A stretch of 64,000 nt of DNA from Cribrihabitans marinus. Lineage in GTDB: Bacteria > Pseudomonadota > Alphaproteobacteria > Rhodobacterales > Rhodobacteraceae. The position numbers and the translations under genes are program-made. Location: NCBI RefSeq assembly GCF_900109035.1, contig NZ_FNYD01000008.1, positions 124,001-188,000 on the forward strand. Direction: 5' to 3'. Position 1 is the stretch's first letter. Every line of letters starts with the position of its first letter. Positions 18,764-28,335 of the stretch are shown here, one piece after another. The notes below the pieces were generated by a model, which saw nothing but the letters and a program-made list of their open reading frames with translations, did not search any database and was not told where the DNA came from.

Positions 18764-20706
18764 GCCCGGTCGTTCCCGTCGGTATCCAGCGTCGGGCGGT
18801 CCTCGCGCTGAAGGCGCTCCTGCTGGGCCTGGATCCGCGAGCGGTCGCCCTTGGGATAGGCCTCAAGCGGGGGCGTGCCGTCATAGAGCGCCTGCAACAG
18901 CACGTCGCGCGCCACGGGCGCCGCGGCCCGCGATCCACCGCCGCCATGTTCGACGACGACGGAAACCGCGTATTTAGGGGCCTCGAACGGTGCGAAACAG
19001 ACGTACAGCGCGTGGTCGCGGCGTTCCCAGGGCAGATCCTCGTTGCTGATCACCCCGGCGGCGCGTTCGGCGGCGGTGATGTTGCGCACCTGGCTGGTGC
19101 CGGTCTTGCCGGCCATGCGCAGCCCCTCGGCGATGATGCGCGAGCGGTAGGCGGTGCCGCGCCGGTCGTTCGACACGGCATACATCGCCTTGCGCATCTT
19201 GCGCAGGTTGTTCTCGTTCAAGCCCAGGGATCCGCCGCGGATCAGCGGCGTCTCGATCCCGTTGATGGACTTGACCAGCCGTGGCGCAACTTCGCGCCCG
19301 GTGGCGATGCGCGCGGACATCACCGCCAGCTGCAGCGGAGAGGCCAGCATGAAGCCCTGGCCGATCGAGGCGTTCGCTGTGTCGCCGATCAACCAGCCTT
19401 CGCCATACACGCGTTGTTTCCAGTCCTGGGTCGGCGTCAGCCCGTCGGCCACCGCCGACATCGGCAACTCGTGCCTGACTCCAAGGCCGAACCGGTTGGC
19501 CATCGCCGAGATCCGGTCAATCCCGACCTTCAGCGCCAGGTCGTAGTAGTAGACGTCGCAGCTGCGCTTGAGCGAGGTCTCGAGATTCACGTGTCCGTGC
19601 CCGCCGCGCTTCCAGCAGTGGAACCGACGGCTGCCGACCTTGAGGAAGCCGGGGCAATAGACGGTTTCCTCGGGCTCGATCATCCCCTCTTCGAGCGCCG
19701 CCATCGCGGTGATCATCTTGAAGGTCGAACCCGGCGGATAGGTGCCCTGCACGGTCTTGTTGGCCAGCGGGCGATAGGGGTCCTCGGTCAGGCCCCGGTA
19801 GTCGGCCACCGAGATGCCGCGCACGAAGAGGTTGGGATCGAAACTGGGCGAAGAGGCGATCGCGCGCAGGTCGCCGGTTTCGCAGTCCATCACCACCACC
19901 GCGGCGCTTTCGCGGCCCAGACGCGCCTGAACATAGTGCTGCAGCTTGGCATCGACGCTCATTTGCAGATCGGCGCCGGGCTGGCCTTCCTGGCGGTCAA
20001 GCTCGCGCATGACGCGGCCGGTGGCGTTGACCTCGACCCGCTTGGCGCCGGCCTTGCCGCGCAGGATGTCCTCGCGCTTGGCCTCCAGCCCGACCTTGCC
20101 GATCTGGAACCGGGGGATGCGCAGCACCGGTTCGGGATCCTCCATCTTGCTCAGGTCATAGTCGCTGACCGGGCCGACATAGCCGATGACATGGGCGAAA
20201 TCGCCTTGCCAGGGATAAACCCGGGTCAGCCCCACCTCGGGCGTAATGCCTGGCAGGGCCGGGGCGTTTACCGCGACCTTCGAGATCTCCTCCCAGGTGA
20301 TCCGGTCGGCCAGGGTGATCGGCAGGAACGGCGGCGAGCGCCGCATCTCGGCGCGGGCGCGTTCGACATCCTCGGGCCGCAGCTCGATCAGGCGCGACAG
20401 GTCCGAGATCACCTTGTCCACGTCGCCGGCATCCTCGCGCACGATGATGATGCGATAGGACGGCACGTTCTGGCCCAGGATCACCCCGTTGCGGTCGAAC
20501 AGCTCGCCCCGGGTCGGCGGGATCAGGCGGATGTTGATCCGGTTCTCCTCGGCCAGCAGGCGGAACTGGTCGGCCTGGTCCACCTGCATGTAGCGCATGC
20601 GCATCGCCAGCGCGCCGACAAACGCCGCCTGGGCGCCGCCCAGCAACAGGGCGCGGCGGCTGAGCTTGCGGTGTGTCGCCTCGATATCGCGGGGGTTGCG
20701 TTTCAT
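18760..20706 (-). CDS. mrdA: Penicillin-binding protein 2 (peptidoglycan D,D-transpeptidase MrdA)
   Basis: 648 residues from ATG 20706, which overlaps the mreD stop. MrdA cross-links peptidoglycan in the elongasome. One N-terminal transmembrane segment (LLLGGAQAAFVGALAMRMRY) precedes the pedestal domain. The transpeptidase motifs are SxxK in PPGSTFKMITAMAAL, SxN (SCD, in LKRSCDVYYYD) and KTG in MAGKTGTSQVR. The SCD form of the second motif is usual for PBP2. Residues VYCPGFLKVGSRRFHCWKRG form the zinc-loop-like insertion seen in this family. Confidence 0.97.
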   Translation of the reverse strand: MKRNPRDIEATHRKLSRRALLLGGAQAAFVGALAMRMRYMQVDQADQFRLLAEENRINIRLIPPTRGELFDRNGVILGQNVPSYRIIIVREDAGDVDKVISDLSRLIELRPEDVERARAEMRRSPPFLPITLADRITWEEISKVAVNAPALPGITPEVGLTRVYPWQGDFAHVIGYVGPVSDYDLSKMEDPEPVLRIPRFQIGKVGLEAKREDILRGKAGAKRVEVNATGRVMRELDRQEGQPGADLQMSVDAKLQHYVQARLGRESAAVVVMDCETGDLRAIASSPSFDPNLFVRGISVADYRGLTEDPYRPLANKTVQGTYPPGSTFKMITAMAALEEGMIEPEETVYCPGFLKVGSRRFHCWKRGGHGHVNLETSLKRSCDVYYYDLALKVGIDRISAMANRFGLGVRHELPMSAVADGLTPTQDWKQRVYGEGWLIGDTANASIGQGFMLASPLQLAVMSARIATGREVAPRLVKSINGIETPLIRGGSLGLNENNLRKMRKAMYAVSNDRRGTAYRSRIIAEGLRMAGKTGTSQVRNITAAERAAGVISNEDLPWERRDHALYVCFAPFEAPKYAVSVVVEHGGGGSRAAAPVARDVLLQALYDGTPPLEAYPKGDRSRIQAQQERLQREDRPTLDTDGNDRA

Positions 20707-21242
20707 GACCGCGCCCCCATCGCGCCGGCATCCGAGGGCGCAAGCCGGCGCACCCCGAACAGCACCTGGCTGGCCAACACGACCAGCGGGTAGACGGCAA
20801 TGGTCAGCACCAGCTGCAACAGGACCAGCACCAGTGGCGCGGTCCCGCTGTCGGTGACGACAAGGATCAGCTGGTTGACCAGGGTTATGGCGACGAGCAC
20901 GACGCCCACCGCGAACCATTCCCCGACAAAGCCCGCCTCGCTCTGGCCGACGGTGCGGGGCCGGAGAAAGGCGCAGCCGGCAACCACCAGCGCCGCCAGC
21001 AGGCCCGGCGGCCGTTGCAGCAGCAGATCGGCGGCCAGCATCACTGCTGCGACGACGGCGATCGGCACGAAATCCGGGCGCCGCATGGTCCAGGCGAAGG
21101 TGAGCGCGATCAGCAGATCCGGCGGCGTCCAACGGTTGGGCAGCGTGCTGAGCGGCAGCAGGTGGAAGAACATGATCACCAGCGCCAGCCCGGCATAAAC
21201 CAGGCGCATCATCCAGATCCGCGAGGACGAGAGCTTATCCAT
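20703..21242 (-). CDS. mreD: Rod shape-determining protein MreD
   Basis: 179 residues from ATG 21242. It is almost entirely hydrophobic with five or six predicted membrane helices and the N-terminal segment RWTPPDLLIALTFAWTMRRP typical of alphaproteobacterial MreD. MreD bridges MreC and the inner-membrane elongasome. The start lies 8 nt inside the mreC stop region and its stop overlaps mrdA as ATGA, so the whole run is translationally coupled. Sequence conservation of MreD is low; the position between mreC and mrdA confirms it. Confidence 0.93.
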   Translation of the reverse strand: MDKLSSSRIWMMRLVYAGLALVIMFFHLLPLSTLPNRWTPPDLLIALTFAWTMRRPDFVPIAVVAAVMLAADLLLQRPPGLLAALVVAGCAFLRPRTVGQSEAGFVGEWFAVGVVLVAITLVNQLILVVTDSGTAPLVLVLLQLVLTIAVYPLVVLASQVLFGVRRLAPSDAGAMGARS

Positions 21243-22158
21243 CGGTGGGTACCTCCGGCAGGTTCGGAGCAAGCGCTGTGTCGCCCGTGGGGGCCGGGCG
21301 TTCGGGCGCGACGATGCCGCCGGGGGTCTCGATCGGACGGGCGCCGGGGTGGCGCAGCACCCGCAGGAACTCCAGCCGTTCGTAATCGGCGGCCAGACGC
21401 ACCCGCAGCCGCCCGGCGGGATCCTGCGCCACCTGGCCGATCAGCAGGCCGGCCGGAAACACGCCGCCGTCGCCCGAGCTGATCACGCGGTCGCCCGGTC
21501 GCACCAGTTCGCGGTTCTCCAGGAAGTCGATCGCCGGGGCGGCCGTATTGTCGCCCGCGATCAGCGCAGTCTGCCCCGAGGGCTGGATGGTCGCCGGTAT
21601 GGCGCTGGCCGCGTCGGTCAGCAGGATCACCCGGGCCGAGTTCCGTCCCACGCCCGAGATCCGTCCCACGAGCCCGATCCCGTCCATCGCCGCCCAGCCA
21701 TCGACGATGCCGTCGCGCGCGCCGACATTGAGCAGCACGGACTGCCGGAAGGGTGACCCGCTATCGGCCATCACCACCCCGGTGATATAGGTCAGGCGCG
21801 GATCCAGCCGCACATTGTTGAGATCCAGAAGGCGCGCGTTCTCCTGCTCCAGCTGCAGCGCGGCCTCCTTCCAGGCGCGCATCTGGCGCAGTTCGCTGCG
21901 CAGCTCGCGATTCTGTTCGCTCAGACGCTGATAGCTCTGAAAATCGCGGATCAGGTTGATCGTCGCCGTCACCGGAACCATCGCCCAGTCCATCGACGGC
22001 ACGACCGCATCCGTGACCTGAGCGCGGAACCGCTCGACCCGCGGGCTGTCGATGCGCCAGATCAGGAAGATCCCGGCCAGGCACAGCAGCACGACACCCA
22101 GCAGCAGGCGCCGCAGGGGGCCGGCAAAGTCATCGCGCTGTGATCTGTCCCGTGCCAT
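21235..22158 (-). CDS. mreC: Rod shape-determining protein MreC
   Basis: 307 residues. A short cytoplasmic N-terminus, one membrane helix (RLLLGVVLLCLAGIFLIW), a coiled coil (SYQRLSEQNRELRSELRQMR), then the periplasmic beta domain with GVVMADSGSPFRQSVLLNVG and GLVGRISGVGRNSARVILLT. MreC forms periplasmic assemblies that activate PBP2-RodA. The C-terminal tail is Pro-rich and variable. It is 65 bp downstream of mreB. Confidence 0.96.
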   Translation of the reverse strand: MARDRSQRDDFAGPLRRLLLGVVLLCLAGIFLIWRIDSPRVERFRAQVTDAVVPSMDWAMVPVTATINLIRDFQSYQRLSEQNRELRSELRQMRAWKEAALQLEQENARLLDLNNVRLDPRLTYITGVVMADSGSPFRQSVLLNVGARDGIVDGWAAMDGIGLVGRISGVGRNSARVILLTDAASAIPATIQPSGQTALIAGDNTAAPAIDFLENRELVRPGDRVISSGDGGVFPAGLLIGQVAQDPAGRLRVRLAADYERLEFLRVLRHPGARPIETPGGIVAPERPAPTGDTALAPNLPEVPTDG

Positions 22159-22223
22159 CGGACTCCTGTTCGAAGGGACCGCCCGGCTGGTGGGGTCGGA
22201 CCCCAGTGCAAAGGGTGCGCGTG

Positions 22224-23294
<1,071 letters not shown>

Positions 23295-23424
23295 TTATCG
23301 CTATCTCCCACGACTCGACGGACGCAGGTTGAATGACTTATAGGGCGGAGAAGCCTTGTGTAAAAGGCCCGAATCCGCTGGAGTCAGCGCCAAACCGCTT
23401 TCCTCGGTCCAAGGTCAAGGCAAG

Positions 23425-24222
23425 ATGCTGTCCTATCAACATATTTACCACGCCGGCAACCTGGCGGACGTGCACAAACACGCGCTGCTGGCGTGGATGC
23501 TGGACTACATGACGTCCAAGGACAAGCCGCTGAGCTTTCTTGAGACTCATGCCGGGCGCGGGCTCTACCGCCTGGATGCCGCCGAGGCGCTGAAGACCGG
23601 TGAGGCGGCGGCGGGTATCGGGGCGATGGAGCGGCGGTTTGCACCGGATCACCCCTATCGCCGGGCGCTGGACGCGGTGCGCCGGGCCGAGGGTCCGGAT
23701 GCCTACCCCGGATCCCCGCGCGTCGCAGCCGCGCTGCTGCGGGAGCGGGACAGCCTGCATTTGGCCGAGCTGCACCCGCAGGAACATGCGGCGTTGGAGC
23801 GGGCGATGCGCGGTTTTGCCGCGAAACTGCATGCCGCAGACGGGTTCGAGACTGCGATGTCGATCTGCCCGCCGACACCGCGCCGGGGATTGCTGCTGAT
23901 CGACCCCAGTTATGAACTTCCCGGCGATTACAAGGCGATGCCGAAGCGGATCGCGGCGCTGCACCGCAAGTGGAACGTCGGGGTGATCGTGCTGTGGTAT
24001 CCGATCCTGACCGATGCGCGCCATGACGAGATGCTGACGGCGCTGAAGGCGTCGGACTTCCCCGGCAGCATCCGGCATGAAGTGCGGTTCCCGCCGGCGC
24101 GGGAGGGACACCGGATGGTCGGATCGGGCATCTTCGTGGTCAATGCGCCATTTGGCTTTGGCGAGGCCGCGGCGCACGTTGCCACGCTGTTTCCCGAAGC
24201 GGACTTCGGGAATGGTGCGTAG
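23425..24222 (+). CDS. rlmJ: 23S rRNA (adenine(2030)-N(6))-methyltransferase RlmJ
   Basis: 265 residues from ATG 23425, which gives the family N-terminus MLSYQHIYHAGNLADVHKHA. RlmJ methylates A2030 of 23S rRNA. Other signatures: THAGRGLYRLDAAEALKTGE, the DPPY-like catalytic motif in the form IDPSYE, and VLWYPILTDARH. The stop codon TAG (24220-24222) lies inside a 27-bp REP palindrome, which thus defines the C-terminus (NGA). The gene is convergent with leuA. Confidence 0.95.
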   Translation: MLSYQHIYHAGNLADVHKHALLAWMLDYMTSKDKPLSFLETHAGRGLYRLDAAEALKTGEAAAGIGAMERRFAPDHPYRRALDAVRRAEGPDAYPGSPRVAAALLRERDSLHLAELHPQEHAALERAMRGFAAKLHAADGFETAMSICPPTPRRGLLLIDPSYELPGDYKAMPKRIAALHRKWNVGVIVLWYPILTDARHDEMLTALKASDFPGSIRHEVRFPPAREGHRMVGSGIFVVNAPFGFGEAAAHVATLFPEADFGNGA

Positions 24223-24245
24223 GATGGGGTTGAACCCCATCCTAC
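24219..24245. repeat. REP palindrome A (27 bp)
   Basis: Perfect 11-bp inverted repeat GTAGGATGGGG with loop TTGAA, between convergent rlmJ and leuA. It is identical to the 27 bp at 55694-55720 inside the RAYT gene. Its TAG is the rlmJ stop codon. It may also end transcription in either direction. Confidence 0.85.
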
Positions 24246-24252
24246 GGCGGGT

Positions 24253-25827
24253 TCAGGACACGTCCTTGTAGGAGATCTCGCGTGCGTCCGAGCCGGGGCC
24301 GGTCTTCTCGCGGCGCACCAGCAGGCGGTTGAGCGCGTTGACATAGGCCTTGGCGCTGGCCACCACCGTGTCGGTGTTGGCCGACTGGCCGGTGGCGATC
24401 ATGCCATCCTCTTCCAGCCGCACCGACACCGTGGCCTGCGCATCGGTCCCCTCGGTCACCGCGTGGACCTGGTAGAGTTGCAGGTTGGCGGTGTTGGGAT
24501 GAAGCTCGCGGACCGCCTTGAAGGTGGCGTCCACCGGACCGTCGCCCTGGGCGGTCGCCGACACGTCCTTGCCGTCGATCTCCATCTCGACCGTGGCTTC
24601 GGCCGGGCCGCCGGTTCCGCAGACCACCTTCATCGACACGATCTGCAGCCGGTCGTTCTCGGGGTCTTCGCCGAGGCGCATCAGCGCCACGATATCCTCG
24701 TCGTAGACCTCCTTCTTGCGGTCGGCGAGTTCCTTGAACCGAACGAAGATGTCCTTGAGCTGGTTGTCGCCCACCTCGAACCCGAGCTGGTTCAGCTTGT
24801 CACGCAGCGCGGCGCGGCCCGAATGCTTGCCCATCACCAGGTTCGATTCGGTCAGGCCCACATCCTCGGGCCGCATGATCTCAAAGGTTTCGGCGTTCTT
24901 GAGCATCCCGTCCTGGTGGATACCGGATTCGTGGGCAAAGGCGTTCTTGCCGACGATGGCCTTGTTGAATTGCACGGCAAAGCCCGAGACGGTGGCGACC
25001 CGGCGCGAGATATGCATGATCTTGGTGCTGTCCACCCGCGTGTGCCAGGGCATGATGTCGCCGCGGACCTTGAGCGCCATCACCACTTCTTCCAGTGCGG
25101 TGTTGCCGGCGCGTTCGCCCAGCCCGTTGATGGTGCATTCGATCTGCCGCGCGCCGCCCGCCACGGCGGCGAGGCTGTTGGCGGTCGCCATGCCCAGATC
25201 GTTGTGGCAATGGGTGGCGAAGACCACGTCCTCGGCGCCCGGCACCTCGGCGATCAGCCGCCGGATCAGGTCGGCCGACTCCACCGGGGCGGTATATCCC
25301 ACGGTGTCGGGGATGTTGATGGTGGTGGCGCCCGCCTTGATGGCGATCTCGACCACGCGGGCGAGGTAGTCCCATTCGGTGCGGGTCGCGTCCATCGGCG
25401 ACCATTGCACGTTGTCGCAGAGGTTGCGGGCGTGGGTCACCGTCTGGTGGATGCGCTCGGCCATTTCGTCCTGGTTCAGGTTGGGAATGGCGCGGTGCAG
25501 CGGCGAGGTGCCGATGAAGGTGTGGATGCGCGGTTGCGCGGCATTCTTCACCGCCTCCCAGCAGCGGTCGATATCCGGCAGCTGGGCGCGCGCGAGGCCG
25601 CAGATCACCGCGTCCTTGCTGCGCTTCGCGATCTCGGCGACGGCGCGGAAATCGCCCTCGGAGGCGATGGGGAACCCGGCCTCGATGATGTCGACGCCCA
25701 TGTCGTCGAGCAGTTCGGCGATCTCGAGCTTTTCCTCATGCGTCATGGTGGCGCCGGGGCTTTGTTCGCCGTCGCGCAGGGTCGTGTCGAAGATCACGAC
25801 GCGATCATTGTCGATGGAATTGGTCAT
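24253..25827 (-). CDS. leuA: 2-isopropylmalate synthase
   Basis: 524 residues, the long (LeuA type 1) form. It condenses acetyl-CoA with 2-ketoisovalerate, the first step to leucine. Motifs: FDTTLRDGEQSPGATM near the start, THCHNDLGMATANSLAA, NGLGERAGNTALEEVVMAL and HESGIHQDGMLKN. The C-terminal third is the LeuA regulatory domain that binds leucine. The gene is preceded by a leucine-rich leader peptide (25906-25989) and a hairpin, so attenuation is likely in addition to feedback inhibition. Confidence 0.97.
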   Translation of the reverse strand: MTNSIDNDRVVIFDTTLRDGEQSPGATMTHEEKLEIAELLDDMGVDIIEAGFPIASEGDFRAVAEIAKRSKDAVICGLARAQLPDIDRCWEAVKNAAQPRIHTFIGTSPLHRAIPNLNQDEMAERIHQTVTHARNLCDNVQWSPMDATRTEWDYLARVVEIAIKAGATTINIPDTVGYTAPVESADLIRRLIAEVPGAEDVVFATHCHNDLGMATANSLAAVAGGARQIECTINGLGERAGNTALEEVVMALKVRGDIMPWHTRVDSTKIMHISRRVATVSGFAVQFNKAIVGKNAFAHESGIHQDGMLKNAETFEIMRPEDVGLTESNLVMGKHSGRAALRDKLNQLGFEVGDNQLKDIFVRFKELADRKKEVYDEDIVALMRLGEDPENDRLQIVSMKVVCGTGGPAEATVEMEIDGKDVSATAQGDGPVDATFKAVRELHPNTANLQLYQVHAVTEGTDAQATVSVRLEEDGMIATGQSANTDTVVASAKAYVNALNRLLVRREKTGPGSDAREISYKDVS

Positions 25828-25876
25828 GTGGATAACTTTCGTGTCTGTCCTAGGGCCTCTTGGCGCGCAAGCCTGT

Positions 25877-25912
25877 CCTCTGAGCGGGCGCGCCGGCGGG
25901 CACGCTCAGAGG
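25877..25912 (-). promoter_or_regulatory. Leader hairpin upstream of leuA (candidate attenuator)
   Basis: CCTCTGAGCG at 25877-25886 pairs perfectly with CGCTCAGAGG at 25903-25912, with a GC-rich 16-nt loop. On the minus strand the first arm covers the last codons and stop of the leader peptide. No U-run follows, so it is not a classical terminator; it may be one arm of an attenuator or a coupling structure. Confidence 0.55.
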
Positions 25913-25989
25913 CGGATTAGGATCAGGAGGCCACGCAGCGCCGCGCCCCGGGGGGCGATGTCGGAAACGATATGGGCGTTCTGCGTCAT
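25906..25989 (-). CDS. leuL: leuA leader peptide (leucine attenuator)
   Basis: 27 codons, ATG 25989 to TGA at 25906, ending 78 nt upstream of leuA. The C-terminal half is AALRGLLILIRL: five Leu codons (one of them CTA, a rare codon in this genome) and two Ile in the last ten residues. Runs of the regulated amino acid just before a hairpin are the signature of ribosome-mediated attenuation. The peptide itself probably has no other function. Leucine leaders upstream of leuA have been predicted in Alphaproteobacteria. Confidence 0.7.
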   Translation of the reverse strand: MTQNAHIVSDIAPRGAALRGLLILIRL

Positions 25990-26070
25990 GCCGTCAGTCT
26001 ATACATCGGGCAGGCGGGAAGGGAAGGGCGAATTTTCCGGCCCCCGGCGTGGGCGGCAGTGTCGGTCTTT

Positions 26071-26092
26071 GAGTATTTGGAAAAAGATGAAG
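26071..26092 (+). repeat. Dispersed intergenic repeat, copy 3
   Basis: GAGTATTTGGAAAAAGATGAAG, identical over 22 bp to copy 1 at 13052-13073. It lies 37 bp before the SDR start, in the 301-bp region between leuA and the SDR gene. Apart from the leader peptide, hairpin and this repeat, nothing else is evident in that region. Confidence 0.65.
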
Positions 26093-26128
26093 TCTTGAAG
26101 GGCGGTTCGGCCCGTCTAGCTGAGGCGT

Positions 26129-26794
26129 ATGGAACGGGCATTGGTGATCGGAGCGTCGGGCGGCATTGGGCGCGCGCTGTCGGCGGCGCTGGAGGCGCGG
26201 GGCGTCGGGGTTTTGGGCCTGTCGCGGTCGGGCGACGGGCTGGACCTGACGGATGAGGAGTCCGTGGCGCGCGTGCTGGGCGGCCTGGACGATCCTTTCG
26301 ACCTGGTGCTGGTTGCCTCGGGCGCGCTGGAGATCGATGGGGCCGAGCCGGAGAAGTCGGTTCGCGCGATCCGGGCGCAGGCGATGATGGACCAGTTCGC
26401 GCTGAATGCCGTCGGGCCGGCCCTGGTGCTGCGCGAGGCGGGGCGGCTCTTGCCGCGGGACCGGCGAGCAGTCTTCGCGGTGCTCTCGGCGCGGGTGGGA
26501 TCCATCGGGGACAATCGGCTGGGCGGTTGGATCAGCTACCGTGCGGCCAAGGCGGCGGTGAACCAGATCGTGCATACCGGCGCCATCGAGTTGGCGCGGA
26601 CGCATCGGCATGCTGTCTGCGTGGCGCTGCATCCCGGCACGGTGGCAACCCCGTTCACCGCGAAATACCTGGGCCGGCATCCGGCGGTTGAACCGGCCGA
26701 GGCGGCGGGCAACCTGCTGTCGGTGATCGACGGTCTGGGCCCGGATGATACCGGCGGGTTCTTCGACTGGGCGGGCAAGACGGTGCCGTGGTGA
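26129..26794 (+). CDS. SDR family NAD(P)-dependent oxidoreductase
   Basis: 221 residues. The cofactor motif is ALVIGASGGIGRALSAALE at residues 4-22. The catalytic Ser and Tyr-x-x-x-Lys are LSARVGSIGDNRLG and SYRAAKAAVNQIV. It resembles the short CsgA/C-factor-like SDRs, whose substrates are mostly unknown. The stop overlaps the first codons of the photolyase gene, so the two are coupled; the same SDR-photolyase pairing points to a stress or light-response unit, but no reaction can be named. Confidence 0.88.
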   Translation: MERALVIGASGGIGRALSAALEARGVGVLGLSRSGDGLDLTDEESVARVLGGLDDPFDLVLVASGALEIDGAEPEKSVRAIRAQAMMDQFALNAVGPALVLREAGRLLPRDRRAVFAVLSARVGSIGDNRLGGWISYRAAKAAVNQIVHTGAIELARTHRHAVCVALHPGTVATPFTAKYLGRHPAVEPAEAAGNLLSVIDGLGPDDTGGFFDWAGKTVPW

Positions 26795-28317
26795 CGCGGC
26801 TGGTTCTTGTCCTGGGCGATCAGCTGAGCGACGGGCTGTCGGCCCTGCGCGCGGCGGACAGGGACCGTGATGTGGTGGTTATGGCCGAGGTTGCCGATGA
26901 AACCACTTATGTGAGACATCATCCCAAGAAGATCGCGCTGGTGCTGGCAGCGATGCGCAAGCATGCGGCGCGGCTGCGCGCGGCCGGGTGGCGCGTGGCC
27001 TATACCGCGCTCGACGATCCCGACGCGTCGGGATCGATCTGCGGCGAGCTGTTGCGGCGGGCCGAGGAATTCGGCGCGGACGAGGTGCTGGCCACGACAC
27101 CGGGCGAATGGCGGCTGATCGATGCGCTGCGCAACTGTCCGCTGAAGGTGGTGTTCCACGCCGATGATCGGTTCATCGCCAGCCGCGCGGATTTCGAGGA
27201 CTGGGCAAGCGGGCGCAAGGCGCTGCGGATGGAGTATTTCTATCGCGCCATGCGCCGCAAGACCGGGCTGTTGATGGAAGGTGACCAGCCCGCCGGCGGC
27301 AAGTGGAACTATGATTCCGAGAACCGCAAGCCGCCGCCCGAGGGGATCGACCACAAGGGTCCGATGCAATTCACCCCCGACGCGGCGGTCGAGGAGGTGC
27401 TGGACCTGGTCGAGAAGCGGTTCGGAGGCCATTTCGGCGACCTGCGCCCCTTTGCCTTCGCAACCGAACCGGGGCAGGCGAAGCGGGCGCTGGCGCATTT
27501 CATCCGGCATGCGCTGCCGCGTTTCGGCGACTACCAGGACGCGATGATGCGGGGCGAGCGCTGGCTCTACCACGCGGTGATCTCGCCCAGCCTGAACATC
27601 GGCCTGCTGGACCCGCTGGAGGTCTGCCGGGCGGCCGAGGAAGCCTGGCGGGCCGGCGACGTGCCGCTCAACGCCGCCGAGGGGTTCATCCGGCAGATCC
27701 TGGGATGGCGGGAATTCGTGCGCGGGATCTATTTCCTGGAGGGGCGTGATTACGCATCCCGCAATGCGCTGGGCCACGCGCGGGATCTCCCCTGGCTCTA
27801 CTGGGGCGGCGAGACGCGGATGCGCTGCATGGGCGAAGTGGTGGCGCAGACCCGGGCCGAGGCCTATGCCCACCATATCCAGCGGCTGATGGTGACGGGG
27901 AATTTCGCGCTTCTGGCCGGGATTGACCCGCATCAGGTGCATGAGTGGTATCTGGCGGTCTATGCCGATGCCTTCGAATGGGTCGAGGCGCCGAACACGG
28001 TGGGCATGAGCCAGTTCGCCGATGGCGGGATCGTGGCGTCGAAGCCCTATGTGTCGAGTGGAAACTATATCGACCGGATGTCGGACTATTGCGGCGACTG
28101 CGCCTATTCGGTCAAGGCCAAGACCGGGCGGGAGGCGTGCCCGTTCAACCTGCTCTACTGGCATTTCCTCGACCGGCACCGAGACAGGTTCGAGGGCAAC
28201 CCTCGGATGGCCAACATGTATCGCACCTGGGACCGGATGGACGACGAGAAGCGGCGGGCGGTTCTGGACGGCGCCGAGACTGTCCTGGCACGGCTGGATT
28301 CCGGCGAGGTGGTCTGA
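26788..28317 (+). CDS. Iron-sulfur cryptochrome/photolyase (prokaryotic (6-4) photolyase type)
   Basis: 509 residues from GTG 26788; the adjacent GTG at 26791 would give the usual MTRLVLVLGDQLS start. This FeS-BCP family (Agrobacterium PhrB, Rhodobacter CryB) binds FAD, a lumazine antenna and a 4Fe-4S cluster. The four expected cluster cysteines are present: one in RMRCMGE and three in YCGDCAYSVKAKTGREAC, with the PhrB spacing of 3 and 13. FAD-site residues appear in HHIQRLMVTGNFALLAG and WYLAVYADAFEWV. Either (6-4) repair or a blue-light role is possible. Coupled to the SDR gene upstream. Confidence 0.93.
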   Translation: MVTRLVLVLGDQLSDGLSALRAADRDRDVVVMAEVADETTYVRHHPKKIALVLAAMRKHAARLRAAGWRVAYTALDDPDASGSICGELLRRAEEFGADEVLATTPGEWRLIDALRNCPLKVVFHADDRFIASRADFEDWASGRKALRMEYFYRAMRRKTGLLMEGDQPAGGKWNYDSENRKPPPEGIDHKGPMQFTPDAAVEEVLDLVEKRFGGHFGDLRPFAFATEPGQAKRALAHFIRHALPRFGDYQDAMMRGERWLYHAVISPSLNIGLLDPLEVCRAAEEAWRAGDVPLNAAEGFIRQILGWREFVRGIYFLEGRDYASRNALGHARDLPWLYWGGETRMRCMGEVVAQTRAEAYAHHIQRLMVTGNFALLAGIDPHQVHEWYLAVYADAFEWVEAPNTVGMSQFADGGIVASKPYVSSGNYIDRMSDYCGDCAYSVKAKTGREACPFNLLYWHFLDRHRDRFEGNPRMANMYRTWDRMDDEKRRAVLDGAETVLARLDSGEVV

Positions 28318-28335
28318 GCGCCGGGCGGTGGTGCC

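Noticed and set aside
18946..20793. Long plus-strand open frame opposite mrdA
   Set aside because: His/Gly/Ala-rich shadow of high-GC codons; the transpeptidase motifs are on the minus strand.
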